A stretch of 64,000 nt of DNA, from positions 372,001 to 436,000 of the forward strand of contig NZ_CABHMS010000004.1 in NCBI RefSeq assembly GCF_902167635.1, given 5' to 3'. Of this stretch, positions 25,361 through 33,263 are shown one piece after another. The translations under genes were made by a program, and so were the position numbers. Numbering within the stretch: position 1 is the stretch's first letter; the number at the start of each line of letters is the position of its first letter. Source of the stretch: Chitinophaga vietnamensis (GTDB lineage: Bacteria; Bacteroidota; Bacteroidia; Chitinophagales; Chitinophagaceae). The notes below the pieces were generated by a model. The model did not search any database, was not told the origin of the DNA, and was given only the letters and a program-made list of their open reading frames with translations.

Positions 25361-25738
25361 CTAAAACGGCAGATCGTCGGTAGCCGTTACAGAGGTAGTA
25401 TTGTCGGTAGTAGGCGTATTGGCCTGGCTGCTCTTCATCTTGTGAATCCTTACAGTGTTAACACGGAAAGTGATTTTGGCGCGCGCTTCGCCTGCAACAG
25501 AATAAGCGTTTACACCCAGCCTGCCACTTAGCTGTACCAGTGTGCCTTTTTTCAACAGGTCGGCAACTTTGGTACTAATCCAATAGGAACAGGATACGTA
25601 AGTAGTGGTCTTTTTTATTTCTGTGCTACCTTTGGGACGATAGTATTCATTAATTGCAATATTGAAATTTACTACCTGTTTATTGTCTGTAACCTTTGCT
25701 ATTATTGCATCTGCAGTTAATCTTCCAATGATTTCCAT
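25361..25738 (-). CDS. ssb: Single-stranded DNA-binding protein
   Basis: A 125-residue OB-fold protein. The N-terminus MEIIGRLTADAIIAK begins with strand 1, VVNFNIAINEYY is the conserved strand, VSCSYWISTKVADLLKKGTLVQLSGRL is the core, and the last residues DDLPF form the acidic tip that recruits partner proteins. It probably coats the incoming single-stranded ICE DNA. Transcribed leftwards with the DUF932 gene 95 bp downstream. Confidence 0.93.
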   Translation of the reverse strand: MEIIGRLTADAIIAKVTDNKQVVNFNIAINEYYRPKGSTEIKKTTTYVSCSYWISTKVADLLKKGTLVQLSGRLGVNAYSVAGEARAKITFRVNTVRIHKMKSSQANTPTTDNTTSVTATDDLPF

Positions 25739-25777
25739 AACTGTAATTTTTTGACGTGAATAAAAATGATGTTTTGT

Positions 25778-25984
25778 TCAATCTCCTATAAGTGTTAACT
25801 GTTCTGGGTTTACACGATTTGGATAACTGGTGTGGCTGTGCTTTTTGATCAGGAACCATACTGTTATGTCTTCGTTCAGGAGGATAGCCCATGCAGAGAA
25901 AAGGGCTTTAGACCTTGATATATGGCGTTCGCGCTGAATCCGCCATGATAGCCGCATCAAGCGGGAAAGATGATTTTGTTTCAT
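25778..25984 (-). CDS. Small basic helical protein upstream of ssb
   Basis: A 68-residue protein starting MKQNHLSRLMRLSWRIQRER and continuing SRSKALFSAWAILL. The pattern of short basic helices with SxxAL-xxAW resembles small proteins often found beside ssb in Bacteroidota conjugative elements; no function is known to me. A longer frame opens at 26065, but the extra 27 residues are unlike a coding start. 39 bp separate it from ssb on the same strand. Confidence 0.55.
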   Translation of the reverse strand: MKQNHLSRLMRLSWRIQRERHISRSKALFSAWAILLNEDITVWFLIKKHSHTSYPNRVNPEQLTLIGD

Positions 25985-26489
25985 GTCGTCTTTTTTAGAA
26001 TGAAGAATATTTAAGGCTCGGCGCCCTGCCTGCCATACAACCGTAGCGACCAGCCAAAGTGCCATGAAGGAGGGAGAAAGTTTGAGGAAAAAAAATACGA
26101 CCGCGGTCCATTGAAGAAATCATCATGAACGTGGTGGAGATTTTTTTTGCTCAACCGCAGGCCAGCCGTAGCGGAGCGGAGGCGCAGACTTTCGTACGAG
26201 CTGAATGGTACTTTATCTTTCGGAGGGGAGAATGAGTAGATATCCCAGGTCTTCAGAAACCAGGAAAGAGAATGATCTATAGTAGATATTAGGTTGAACG
26301 GAGCGTCGCAACGGGTGTTATATAGAATGATCAACTGATCTCCAAAATTGGAGCAGGTAGGCAACAATCAATGGTTCTGTAAGAACTGCATGAATGACTT
26401 TCTGCTGAATCAATGAAAAAGGGCTCCAGGAAAGGAGCCCTTATGATATAAAAGTAAAACGAATTTCGTATGTGCCTGAAATGGGCTAT
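25985..26489. other. Gene-free stretch with a GC-rich patch
   Basis: No convincing gene. A GC-rich patch at about 26146-26194 contrasts with its AT-rich surroundings; on the plus strand it lies in a 36-codon frame starting ATG 26124, on the minus strand in a 118-codon frame, and neither looks like a real protein. A minus-strand terminator lies at its right end (26416-26442). Confidence 0.4.
26416..26442 (-). terminator. Terminator of the lipoprotein pair
   Basis: Perfect 9-bp stem AAGGGCTCC (26419-26427) and GGAGCCCTT (26434-26442) with a 6-nt loop; on the minus strand it ends in a T run. It lies 48 bp after the stop of the 26490 gene. Confidence 0.8.
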
Positions 26490-26912
26490 CTATTTAAGTT
26501 TGCTTGCGGCTTCCTTAATTAATGTACCCCACTCATTCACACTATCATCGGGCAATGTGTATAATGATTTTTCAGGCTCACGTATTACGTCCCCTCTTGA
26601 ACTCACAATCAGTTTATGGCGTTCACCATCCTCAGTTGTTACTACACCAAGGAAGTAGACTTTCCAAGTATACTTTTTTGAATCATCACAGGTAGATGTG
26701 CTCAGGATTCTGCGGAAATCAGATACAGATATCTCTGCACCTTGTAAACTGTCTATAACATTCCACGTCAGGTCGGGCAGGTATTTTGCGTACGGCCATC
26801 TATAGATTTTGAATGACTTCGCTTTCTCCCAATTAATACATTGCGTGTCTTGCGGCATCTTGGCCGGAGCGCAGGAAAGTTGTAACGCAAGGACAACAAA
26901 TAGAATTTTCAT
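26490..26912 (-). CDS. Small lipoprotein, candidate immunity partner
   Basis: A 140-residue lipoprotein starting MKILFVVLALQLSCAP, with the lipobox LQLSC giving Cys14 as the lipid-anchored residue. The mature part has two further cysteines (QCIN, TSTCDD) that could form a disulfide, and no recognised domain. The ATG at 26912 is chosen because it gives a clean signal peptide; a frame opening at 26942 adds ten residues. It starts 10 bp after the stop of the putative lipoprotein effector and shares its terminator, so the pair is one transcript. Immunity function is inference from position and co-localisation. Confidence 0.6.
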   Translation of the reverse strand: MKILFVVLALQLSCAPAKMPQDTQCINWEKAKSFKIYRWPYAKYLPDLTWNVIDSLQGAEISVSDFRRILSTSTCDDSKKYTWKVYFLGVVTTEDGERHKLIVSSRGDVIREPEKSLYTLPDDSVNEWGTLIKEAASKLK

Positions 26913-26922
26913 GATATCAAAT

Positions 26923-28266
26923 TTAATTACAAAAACCAACATTCGCGGGAGATTGTCCGTGGAAATCTTTGGATGTCATTTTCCCTTGTATGGGCAAGTT
27001 CCGCAAATCTTCTCCGAGATCACCTGGGTCGGGGCCTTCACCAGCTGGCCATATGCCACTAGTGCGAGGCACTTTTAAGCCAGCACTATTTAGCGCATCG
27101 ATAGCTGTAGATGTGCAGTTGTTGCTATTCAAATTGTAAGATTTGGAGCCCAGATTCATAAACCCTCCGAGAATACTAAAAAAAGTATTGGCATCAACCG
27201 TGAAGGTTACGGAAACATCATAGTCGGTAGATGCATCATCACCGAATACCCCGGCAGACATGAAGTTAAGCGGAGTTACATTTCCCGCAGGATAAAAACC
27301 GATGGTCCTGGTTATCGTAGTGCTATTCCTGTAATAAGCCTGACTGAATGTAATAAAAGTGTGTCCTACAGTAAAGTCATTTTTGAGCACAACTGGATAG
27401 CTCACATTACCATTCTGATCTGATATTACAGCCCTTGTGCCTGGCTTCGGCTGTTTCACGCATAATTTCACTGTGTATCCTGCTAACCCTGTACTGGTGA
27501 AACATTTTGTGAAGTCAGTAAAATTAATTATATTTTTGGGTGGAGGAGGTGTCACCAGTGTCACATTGGTGAGATCAAGAATTACACCCGAATGTGAGCC
27601 GGCAGTGGGCTCACCTGGCGATGAGCTTCCTGGATCTGTGCCGTCTGGAATGTCCATGCACTGGACGGTGGTATAGTTGTACTGACAACCATAGCTGACA
27701 CCGCCAATGTAAGTACATTGATACCAGTCAGTTTCAGTACAAACAGTTTGCCCCCTTGCTGTGCCGTTGGCAACAGTACCGGTATTTACAGAGGTATGAA
27801 GAACGGAACCATTCTTTAGTATATAACTGGTTTTGTACATTCCCTTCTCATCAAAAACAAAAAGATCTCTTTGCAGTTGCGGTGATGAACCTGAAAACAT
27901 GAAGAGGCGTTCCATAATAATACCACCGCTATCATCTTTTTGGAAAAGGAGGAAATGGTTGACGGATCTGTATGCAGTATCAGAAGACTGCTGGACACGT
28001 AACCGTATTTCAGGAATTGGAACCAGAATAACCTTTGCGCCTTGGTACGTTCTTTCTTTGGCAAGGCTCCAGTCTACTTTTTTAGTTACTACCGGAGCTT
28101 TGGGAAATGTACCAGGTGTGGTGTCCGGTGATAGTTTCTCAAAATATGCTCGTGCATCCGTTACAGTGATAGGTGTCCCTGGCGCAGCAGGAGAATTATC
28201 TTTTTTACAGGACGACCAGCTACAGGCCAGAATGAAAATGAGAATAAATGCAATATAGTTTTTCAT
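26923..28266 (-). CDS. Lipoprotein with permuted papain-like C-terminal domain (putative effector)
   Basis: A 447-residue lipoprotein (signal peptide with SWSSC, Cys20). The N-terminal half (about 35-160) looks like a beta-rich module (VDWSLAKERTYQGAKVILVPIP, then SVNHFLLFQKDDSGGIIMERL). A Cys-rich linker follows (about 176-203, five Cys) with a proline/serine stretch. The C-terminal domain shows VGHTFITFSQ (His302), RTIGFYP (320-326) and LNSNNCTSTAIDALNSAG (Cys384). The order His-then-Cys with GxYP and NCxxxAxxxLxxaG is that of circularly permuted NlpC/P60-like (LRAT/papain-like) enzymes. Conserved carrier plus variable enzymatic tip plus downstream small lipoprotein suggests an effector-immunity pair (inference). 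Confidence 0.65.
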   Translation of the reverse strand: MKNYIAFILIFILACSWSSCKKDNSPAAPGTPITVTDARAYFEKLSPDTTPGTFPKAPVVTKKVDWSLAKERTYQGAKVILVPIPEIRLRVQQSSDTAYRSVNHFLLFQKDDSGGIIMERLFMFSGSSPQLQRDLFVFDEKGMYKTSYILKNGSVLHTSVNTGTVANGTARGQTVCTETDWYQCTYIGGVSYGCQYNYTTVQCMDIPDGTDPGSSSPGEPTAGSHSGVILDLTNVTLVTPPPPKNIINFTDFTKCFTSTGLAGYTVKLCVKQPKPGTRAVISDQNGNVSYPVVLKNDFTVGHTFITFSQAYYRNSTTITRTIGFYPAGNVTPLNFMSAGVFGDDASTDYDVSVTFTVDANTFFSILGGFMNLGSKSYNLNSNNCTSTAIDALNSAGLKVPRTSGIWPAGEGPDPGDLGEDLRNLPIQGKMTSKDFHGQSPANVGFCN

Positions 28267-28312
28267 AGCTTTGAGGTTTTCAGCAAATTACCTTCTTGAC
28301 AAGCAGCGCAGA

Positions 28313-28326
28313 TTGACATGTGTCAA
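28313..28326. promoter_or_regulatory. CRP/FNR-type box TTGAC-N4-GTCAA, upstream copy
   Basis: TTGACATGTGTCAA lies between the divergent putative-effector lipoprotein gene (start 28266) and the ICE Crp/Fnr gene (start 28397). Half-sites are identical to those of the copy at 28975-28988. Probable autoregulatory operator. Confidence 0.6.
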
Positions 28327-28396
28327 TTATATATAAGTATCTGTATGTGAAATGATTGAACCTGCTTTTTATAACCCGATATAACCATATTCTAAA

Positions 28397-28978
28397 ATGA
28401 ACCCACATTTTGAGCCACTTCTCGAATACCTGAATTCAATATATCCTCTTTCGGAGCAACTGCGCCAGGATTTGGCAGAACGGCTTATTTACCGAAAATA
28501 TTCCAAAAAAGAACTTGTGCTACGTGAAGGAGAAATCAACAACTACATATACTTTGTAAAAAGTGGAACACTGCGTGCATACTATGAGAAAGATGGCGAA
28601 GATATGACCAGCTGGCTTATGACAGCAGGTGATGTGATCATCTCTGTGTACAGCTTCTTCACCAGGAAACCAAGCTCGGAGTGCATCGAAACACTGAAGG
28701 AAAGTGAATTGGTCTTCATGCATTACGATGATCTCAACAGGATATACAATAAACACGTAGAATTTAATGTCGTTGGCCGAAAGCTCACCGAGTACTATTA
28801 TATGAAAAGCGAAGAACGTGCCTTCTTTATGCGGAGAAGCCGGGCTATTGAGCGGTACGAGTTTTTGGAGAAGAATTATCCTCAGATCATACTGGAAGTT
28901 CCTGGCAAGTACATCGCTTCTTATTTAGGTATGACGATTGAAACGTTATCGCGTATACGAAATTCCAGGATTAATTGA
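28397..28978 (+). CDS. Crp/Fnr family transcriptional regulator of the ICE
   Basis: A 193-residue protein with a cNMP-binding-like barrel (VLREGEINNYIYFVKSGTLRAYYEKDG, about 38-65) and a C-terminal HTH (VPGKYIASYLGMTIETLSRIR). No Fe-S cysteine cluster is seen. It is similar in design to the chromosomal regulator at 1606 but clearly a different protein. Two identical half-site palindromes TTGAC-N4-GTCAA flank it, one 71 bp before its ATG and one over its stop codon and ahead of the RteC-like gene, so it probably controls itself, the divergent lipoprotein gene and the next gene (inference). Confidence 0.85.
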   Translation: MNPHFEPLLEYLNSIYPLSEQLRQDLAERLIYRKYSKKELVLREGEINNYIYFVKSGTLRAYYEKDGEDMTSWLMTAGDVIISVYSFFTRKPSSECIETLKESELVFMHYDDLNRIYNKHVEFNVVGRKLTEYYYMKSEERAFFMRRSRAIERYEFLEKNYPQIILEVPGKYIASYLGMTIETLSRIRNSRIN

Positions 28979-28988
28979 CGGTTGTCAA
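28975..28988. promoter_or_regulatory. CRP/FNR-type box TTGAC-N4-GTCAA, downstream copy
   Basis: TTGACGGTTGTCAA overlaps the stop codon of the Crp/Fnr gene; the arms extend to AATTGAC/GTCAATT (7 bp). It is about 150 bp before the RteC-like gene. Nearby GGTGATCA (29020-29027) and TGATCACC (29126-29133) form a second, widely spaced inverted repeat. Confidence 0.55.
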
Positions 28989-29135
28989 TTTGATGTAAAT
29001 AATACCATTTTAATTTCGTGGTGATCAAAATGGAACAACTCTTTGTCAAGGCAGTTTGTGTTGTATTCGGTACTGGTTAATTGTCAGGAAGGATAACTAT
29101 CTTATTTCCCACCGTGAAGAATAAATGATCACCCG

Positions 29136-30299
29136 ATGTGTAGGAATTTTTTATTGGAGTGGTTTGAATTGTTTATTTCCCAAACCTTGGCAGATGTACA
29201 TGCACATTCAAATCTCATCAACGCCGCATTTGTGAGAGAGAGCTTGAAGCGGATCGATTCAGAGAGAAAGAGAGTTCGGCATGAATTATTGCGGGATATC
29301 TTCTGGACGGCAAGCGAAAGTGAAATGGCGGCGATGGTGCAGCGATATCAGTTTATGTTGTACTATTTGCTGGATGAGCTGGATGCCTGTGAGCAGCGGT
29401 TTTCAAATAAGTTGCTGGATATTATATATATAAGGCTCCAAGCGTGTATTACTGATATTCTCGAATTACTGGAAAATAGCTTTGGTAGATATTTTGAACA
29501 GGATCGAAAAGTACCTGAAAGTTATCTCAGGTCATGCCGGGAGCAGCTTGGCCGTGATATCGGGAATCTCGAAGATAAACTCTTTAAATTGAAGCAGGAC
29601 GCCAGGTTGGTGCAAATTGTCGTTGATCATGTACGTGCCTTCATAACCAGCCAGCAGCCACACCTCAGCTACAGGAATTATAAATATGTAATTGGCGCCT
29701 GGCAAGAGCTCATGTGGTCACCGCTTTATAGCAAGTCGGGTCGGGAGCTCCCCATTCTTGTTGAACTGCTGATCAGGATTAATTATAACTCATCTGCATT
29801 CACCAGTTATTTCATAAATGAATATATGGTGTCCCTTTTGAATAAGGCTGGATCAACAGATGAGAAGATACGTGCTGTCTATCATTTAAGGATTTTAATT
29901 CAGCAGGTTAGCACCTCTTCAAAAATACCACTGCTGGCCGACTTGCCGGATATTTCCGACCAGATAATGAACAGGCTGGAAGAGGAATTGACGTTTTTGC
30001 GCGCATCGCCTTTCCAGCCTGCCGACTCCGGTACGATCAGTGGAGAGTTTAAAATTCAAACAACATTGCCAGTGCCGGTTATGGCAGCGGCAGTAAGAGT
30101 GTTTAAAGAAGGTGGTGTTATTCTGAATACTAATGTAAAGAAAATGTTGGAGTTTATTTCTCAACATTATAGTAGCATGAAACAGGAGAAAATTTCCTAC
30201 ACTCATTTACAGAGCTCTTACTACGATATTGATCCGCGCAATAAAGAAAGGCTTTATGATATGCTTATCATGCTGGCTAATGTCTGCAAGAAAATGTAG
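29136..30299 (+). CDS. RteC-like regulatory protein
   Basis: A 387-residue, helix-rich soluble protein. The last 60 residues (VKKMLEFISQHYSSMKQEKI, then SYTHLQSSYYDIDPRNKERLYDMLIMLANVC) resemble the C-terminal DNA-binding part of RteC, the activator of excision genes in CTnDOT-family elements. The N-terminal 300 residues are not recognised in detail, although full-length RteC-domain proteins have a similar helical body. It lies downstream of the ICE Crp/Fnr gene and a palindromic box. A role in triggering ICE excision or transfer is a reasonable inference. Confidence 0.55.
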   Translation: MCRNFLLEWFELFISQTLADVHAHSNLINAAFVRESLKRIDSERKRVRHELLRDIFWTASESEMAAMVQRYQFMLYYLLDELDACEQRFSNKLLDIIYIRLQACITDILELLENSFGRYFEQDRKVPESYLRSCREQLGRDIGNLEDKLFKLKQDARLVQIVVDHVRAFITSQQPHLSYRNYKYVIGAWQELMWSPLYSKSGRELPILVELLIRINYNSSAFTSYFINEYMVSLLNKAGSTDEKIRAVYHLRILIQQVSTSSKIPLLADLPDISDQIMNRLEEELTFLRASPFQPADSGTISGEFKIQTTLPVPVMAAAVRVFKEGGVILNTNVKKMLEFISQHYSSMKQEKISYTHLQSSYYDIDPRNKERLYDMLIMLANVCKKM

Positions 30300-30371
30300 C
30301 CTGATGGCAAGCCTTTGGTTGGACCCTGTTGAAATGGTCATATTTTATCACAATGAAAATGATCACAAGAT

Positions 30372-30896
30372 TCAGTCATGATTCTCTATTTGAATTTCCT
30401 GAAAGGAGAGAATGAAACGTTTTAGATAAGAAGCTGCCATTCGGACGACGGTGATGCCGGTAGGATGTGTGTAATCATCTGTGAATAGGATATGACTATA
30501 TTTATCAAATAATACTTCCCAGCTTTCGTAATTATAGTACTCATTGCAGGAACGAAACTCAGTTATAAAATCTGCCAAATCTCCCGAATGTATTGAGGTG
30601 GGAACAGTTCTACTCTTTTGTATTAGACACTCTTTAATTTTGAATGATAATTCAATAATTCTTAAAACTAGAGATAAGAATATTAGGAATTCACAACGCT
30701 CTTTTACTCCCCAGGTTTTATTGCCTCCGGCGCATATGTATTCAGCCCATTCCCAACATAGTTCCCGCAGTTCCCAGTCAGAACAATATCCTGTCATCTC
30801 AATCAATGTATGCAATAAGCCTTTCTTCATGGATTTTGTTTTATAAGCAAATCTTGCATGGTATTGGCATTGAGTTTCACAATCGGTAGATGTCAA
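30372..30896 (-). CDS. Hypothetical ICE protein
   Basis: A 174-residue helical protein without recognised domain, rich in Trp, Cys and Glu in the N-terminal half (YCSDWELRELCWEWAEYICAGG) and with a hydrophobic helix CEFLIFLSLVLRIIELSF that may be buried rather than membrane-spanning. The TTG start at 30896 overlaps the stop codon of the upstream gene (TTGA); an ATG at 30830 would give 152 residues and is equally possible. It forms a leftward pair with the 30893 gene, downstream of the histidine kinase. Confidence 0.55.
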   Translation of the reverse strand: MTSTDCETQCQYHARFAYKTKSMKKGLLHTLIEMTGYCSDWELRELCWEWAEYICAGGNKTWGVKERCEFLIFLSLVLRIIELSFKIKECLIQKSRTVPTSIHSGDLADFITEFRSCNEYYNYESWEVLFDKYSHILFTDDYTHPTGITVVRMAASYLKRFILSFQEIQIENHD

Positions 30897-31132
30897 CTGT
30901 TATATTCCTGCAATCTTTCTTTTACTTCTCGTAGAACATCATGAATTTTATCCTTTTCTGCGTTGCTTAATGAATGGGTTATTTTTCCGTCTTCGTCCGG
31001 ATTACAATCCATGCGCATTTTCCTGTAGAACGTGGGAATGCTCCATGCACACTCTTCACAGATCCTTCCTTTAAAGAATTTTGGTAGGTCAGACAAAAAA
31101 GTGTGGATATCAAATAGTTCATTTTTTTTCAT
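30893..31132 (-). CDS. Small hypothetical protein downstream of the histidine kinase
   Basis: A 79-residue acidic/basic soluble protein. The segment FFKGRICEECAWSIPTFYRK looks like a short helix-turn-helix-like unit: it contains SxPTFYRKM, as in proteins that read DNA with a final recognition helix. SLSNAEKDKIHDVLREVKERL forms a C-terminal amphipathic helix. No family name is known to me. It follows the kinase gene by 46 bp on the same strand and probably shares its transcript. Confidence 0.55.
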   Translation of the reverse strand: MKKNELFDIHTFLSDLPKFFKGRICEECAWSIPTFYRKMRMDCNPDEDGKITHSLSNAEKDKIHDVLREVKERLQEYNS

Positions 31133-31178
31133 TGATCATCATTTATTTTAACTCCTTATCAGCTGTGAGCTTGGCTTG

Positions 31179-32162
31179 CTAAAGTTTTACAGGAATGACA
31201 AGTGTAAACTTTATTTCATTTTCCTGAATGAGTTTCGCTGATATCCTTCCTCCCAAGAGCTCAGCATAAAGTTTACAGACAAAAAGGCCAATGCCCATAC
31301 CAGCTTTTCCCTGGTCTAAAACCTTAAATGGCTCGAATATCCACCTCAGCTTGTCTTTCGAAATTGATATGCCTACATTTATAACACTGATGATCAGATG
31401 ATTGTCAAATGTTGATGCCAATAATTTTATAGGTTTGTTCGGGGTACCGTGTTTAATCGCATTCAGAAGTAGATTGTGAACAATCTGTTTAAGTTTTTCT
31501 TTGTCAGTAAACAGTTCCAGCTCTCTCACCTGTTCAATGTCAATTTCGATGAGGGACAGATCGGAGATAAAGGGCTGCTGAAAGATGGATATACATGATT
31601 GTAAAACAAGGTCTGCATCGAAAGTACTACGGTTTGCGATCAGTCTTGTTTTTCCTTCGTAAAAGCTGACCGTGCTTCTCATGTTGTCAAGGACTGAGAG
31701 TGTATTGGATGCAAGAATCTTGATATAGTTGAAATATTCTATAAACTTAGTGCTACATTCACTTTGGTGGGCTTCTTTATGGCCGTCGATGATTTCAAGT
31801 GCCTGTATAACTCCTGAGAATTGACCATTTAGCTCGTGTGTAAGAAGGGCAATAAATTTCAATATTTCAGGGTCGCTTACAGTATACTTGTTTTTTAGGC
31901 GTATTTCGCGTTTTGATATCTGGAATGCGGCTTCCAGGCATTTTTCAAGCTCTTCTCTGAACCAGATGTATTCCAGCGGTGCGGGAGTTTCTGATAATAG
32001 CGCGCGTTCTTGCCACCTTGTTAATGATTCCCTGATATCTGGAAGCGGATATTCTCTGAAGAACGCTGTCAGCACCGGGGAAGGGTCTTTGATTTCTTTC
32101 TTATTTAGCCTCCACGGTTTTTTGTGCCACTTGGGAAAGCTAATACTGTCTTTGTTTTCCAT
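31179..32162 (-). CDS. Cytoplasmic sensor histidine kinase without adjacent response regulator
   Basis: A 327-residue kinase. The phospho-acceptor box is FIALLTHELNGQFSGVIQAL (about 107-126); the usual HELRTPL is altered to HELNGQF. The ATPase domain has the N box EKLKQIVHNLLLNAIKHG (about 235) and the G box GKAGMGIGLFVCKLYAELLG (about 290). There are no membrane segments and no PAS domain is obvious. In CTnDOT the kinase RteA is paired with RteB; no response regulator gene is present in this ICE. Three 11-bp tandem repeats lie 54 bp upstream of its start. Confidence 0.85.
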   Translation of the reverse strand: MENKDSISFPKWHKKPWRLNKKEIKDPSPVLTAFFREYPLPDIRESLTRWQERALLSETPAPLEYIWFREELEKCLEAAFQISKREIRLKNKYTVSDPEILKFIALLTHELNGQFSGVIQALEIIDGHKEAHQSECSTKFIEYFNYIKILASNTLSVLDNMRSTVSFYEGKTRLIANRSTFDADLVLQSCISIFQQPFISDLSLIEIDIEQVRELELFTDKEKLKQIVHNLLLNAIKHGTPNKPIKLLASTFDNHLIISVINVGISISKDKLRWIFEPFKVLDQGKAGMGIGLFVCKLYAELLGGRISAKLIQENEIKFTLVIPVKL

Positions 32163-32215
32163 AATTTAATGTTTTTTTATTAACGATCTCAAAGCTCGGC
32201 TATCTGCGAACACAG

Positions 32216-32248
32216 TTATGATCAAGTTATGATCAAGTTGTGATCAAA
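32216..32248. promoter_or_regulatory. Three 11-bp tandem repeats with TGATCA cores
   Basis: TTATGATCAAG at 32216-32226, an identical copy at 32227-32237, and TTGTGATCAAA at 32238-32248. The 11-bp period places the TGATCA palindromes on one face of the helix. It lies 54 bp upstream of the histidine kinase start, so it is a candidate operator array. Confidence 0.6.
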
Positions 32249-32367
32249 TTTGTATACACAGCTGATAGGCTGCGAAACTGTTGGTTCGCTTTCAGGAGAT
32301 TACAATGTGGAACTAAGTGAAGGGGGAATGCGGTTGGGGCAAAAAAAGCGCAGGCATTCACAATCCA

Positions 32368-32475
32368 TTTCAGAGGTACTGGTATACCCGATGACGAGAA
32401 AGTGAAGCCCACGCAGTATCACGTGAGCAACTCACTTCATCTCTCGTCATCTTAAAAATTACCAGTTTTCTGAAA
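32368..32475. repeat. 108-bp nested inverted repeat in the ICE control region
   Basis: Four paired blocks fold on one axis: TTTCAGA 32368-32374 with TCTGAAA 32469-32475; ACTGGTA 32378-32384 with TACCAGT 32460-32466; GATGACGAGA 32390-32399 with TCTCGTCATC 32442-32451; AAGTGA 32400-32405 with TCACTT 32432-32437. Unpaired spacers are short. The gene-free region 32163-32767 between the divergent kinase and XRE genes otherwise holds the 11-bp repeats and a very AT-rich 200 bp. It may be a structured RNA, a protein-DNA assembly site or a transfer/replication origin. Confidence 0.65.
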
Positions 32476-32767
32476 CGAGACCCTTGTGTGTTGCTTCAAA
32501 ATATCAGTTGAAGCTACAAATATAACTTTTAAGTGTTTTTTGCGAACACTCAGACTAATTTTTTAAAAAAGAATCTTTTTGTACTTATACTGAAACAATA
32601 TGTTGCATAAGAAAATCTTTTCGACATAAAATTATTATAAATTTTTGAAAGAACCAAAAAGTATTAAATGTGATACTAAAAGATTTTCTTATGATTCAAT
32701 AGGTATTCATTTGATTCAAAATCAATAAATTAGAGAATAATATATTTGCTCAATAACGAAAACTTCG

Positions 32768-32992
32768 ATGAGCAAACCTACATATAACAGAATCAAAGCT
32801 GTGCTGGCGCTTAAAAAGAAATCAAATGAAGATTTAGCTGAGGCGCTTGGTGTGTCCAAAGGCGCTGTATCCACCTGGAGCAGGAATTTTAAACAGCCCT
32901 CCATAGAGCGACTTTTTGCTATTGCCAAATTTTTGAAAGTAGAGGCCACCGATCTGCTGAATCCTATGAAAGACGTTGATAACCTGGAATAA
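32768..32992 (+). CDS. XRE/Cro-C1 family repressor-like protein
   Basis: A 74-residue single HTH domain: RIKAVLALKKKSNEDLAEAL, then GVSKGAVSTWSRNFKQPSIERLFAIAKFLKV, the classic lambda-repressor-like fold, with a short acidic tail. Divergent from the kinase gene and upstream of the tra operon, it is the obvious candidate for the ICE master repressor. The ImmA-like protease at 14360 lacks its own HTH and might act on this protein (inference). Confidence 0.85.
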   Translation: MSKPTYNRIKAVLALKKKSNEDLAEALGVSKGAVSTWSRNFKQPSIERLFAIAKFLKVEATDLLNPMKDVDNLE

Positions 32993-33263
32993 TAACATCA
33001 TCTCTTTATCTTTTTCATATATGCGTCAGCGGTAGATAGCCTATCCAAGCCATTGCTTTCTGTATCCCATCGCTACATCATACGCTAGTCAGGCGCGCCA
33101 TATGTTGCTATCTTGTTATTCATATTTATTCTGTTATCCCACCTGGGGCATCACCTGATCACCACAGTGAAATAAACGGCCATACCCTTCACGACTAAAC
33201 GTTTTAAATTTCCTCCATACTCAAATTACTTTAAAAATAATGTGAACTGTATCATAATCACTT

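Noticed and set aside
26011-26367. 118-codon frame on the minus strand
   Set aside because: It spans the GC-rich patch and low-similarity DNA; no hydrophobic core or motif pattern, and it overlaps the better-supported 25778 gene.
32368-32475. Rho-independent terminator
   Set aside because: The stem is long and interrupted and no T run follows on either strand.
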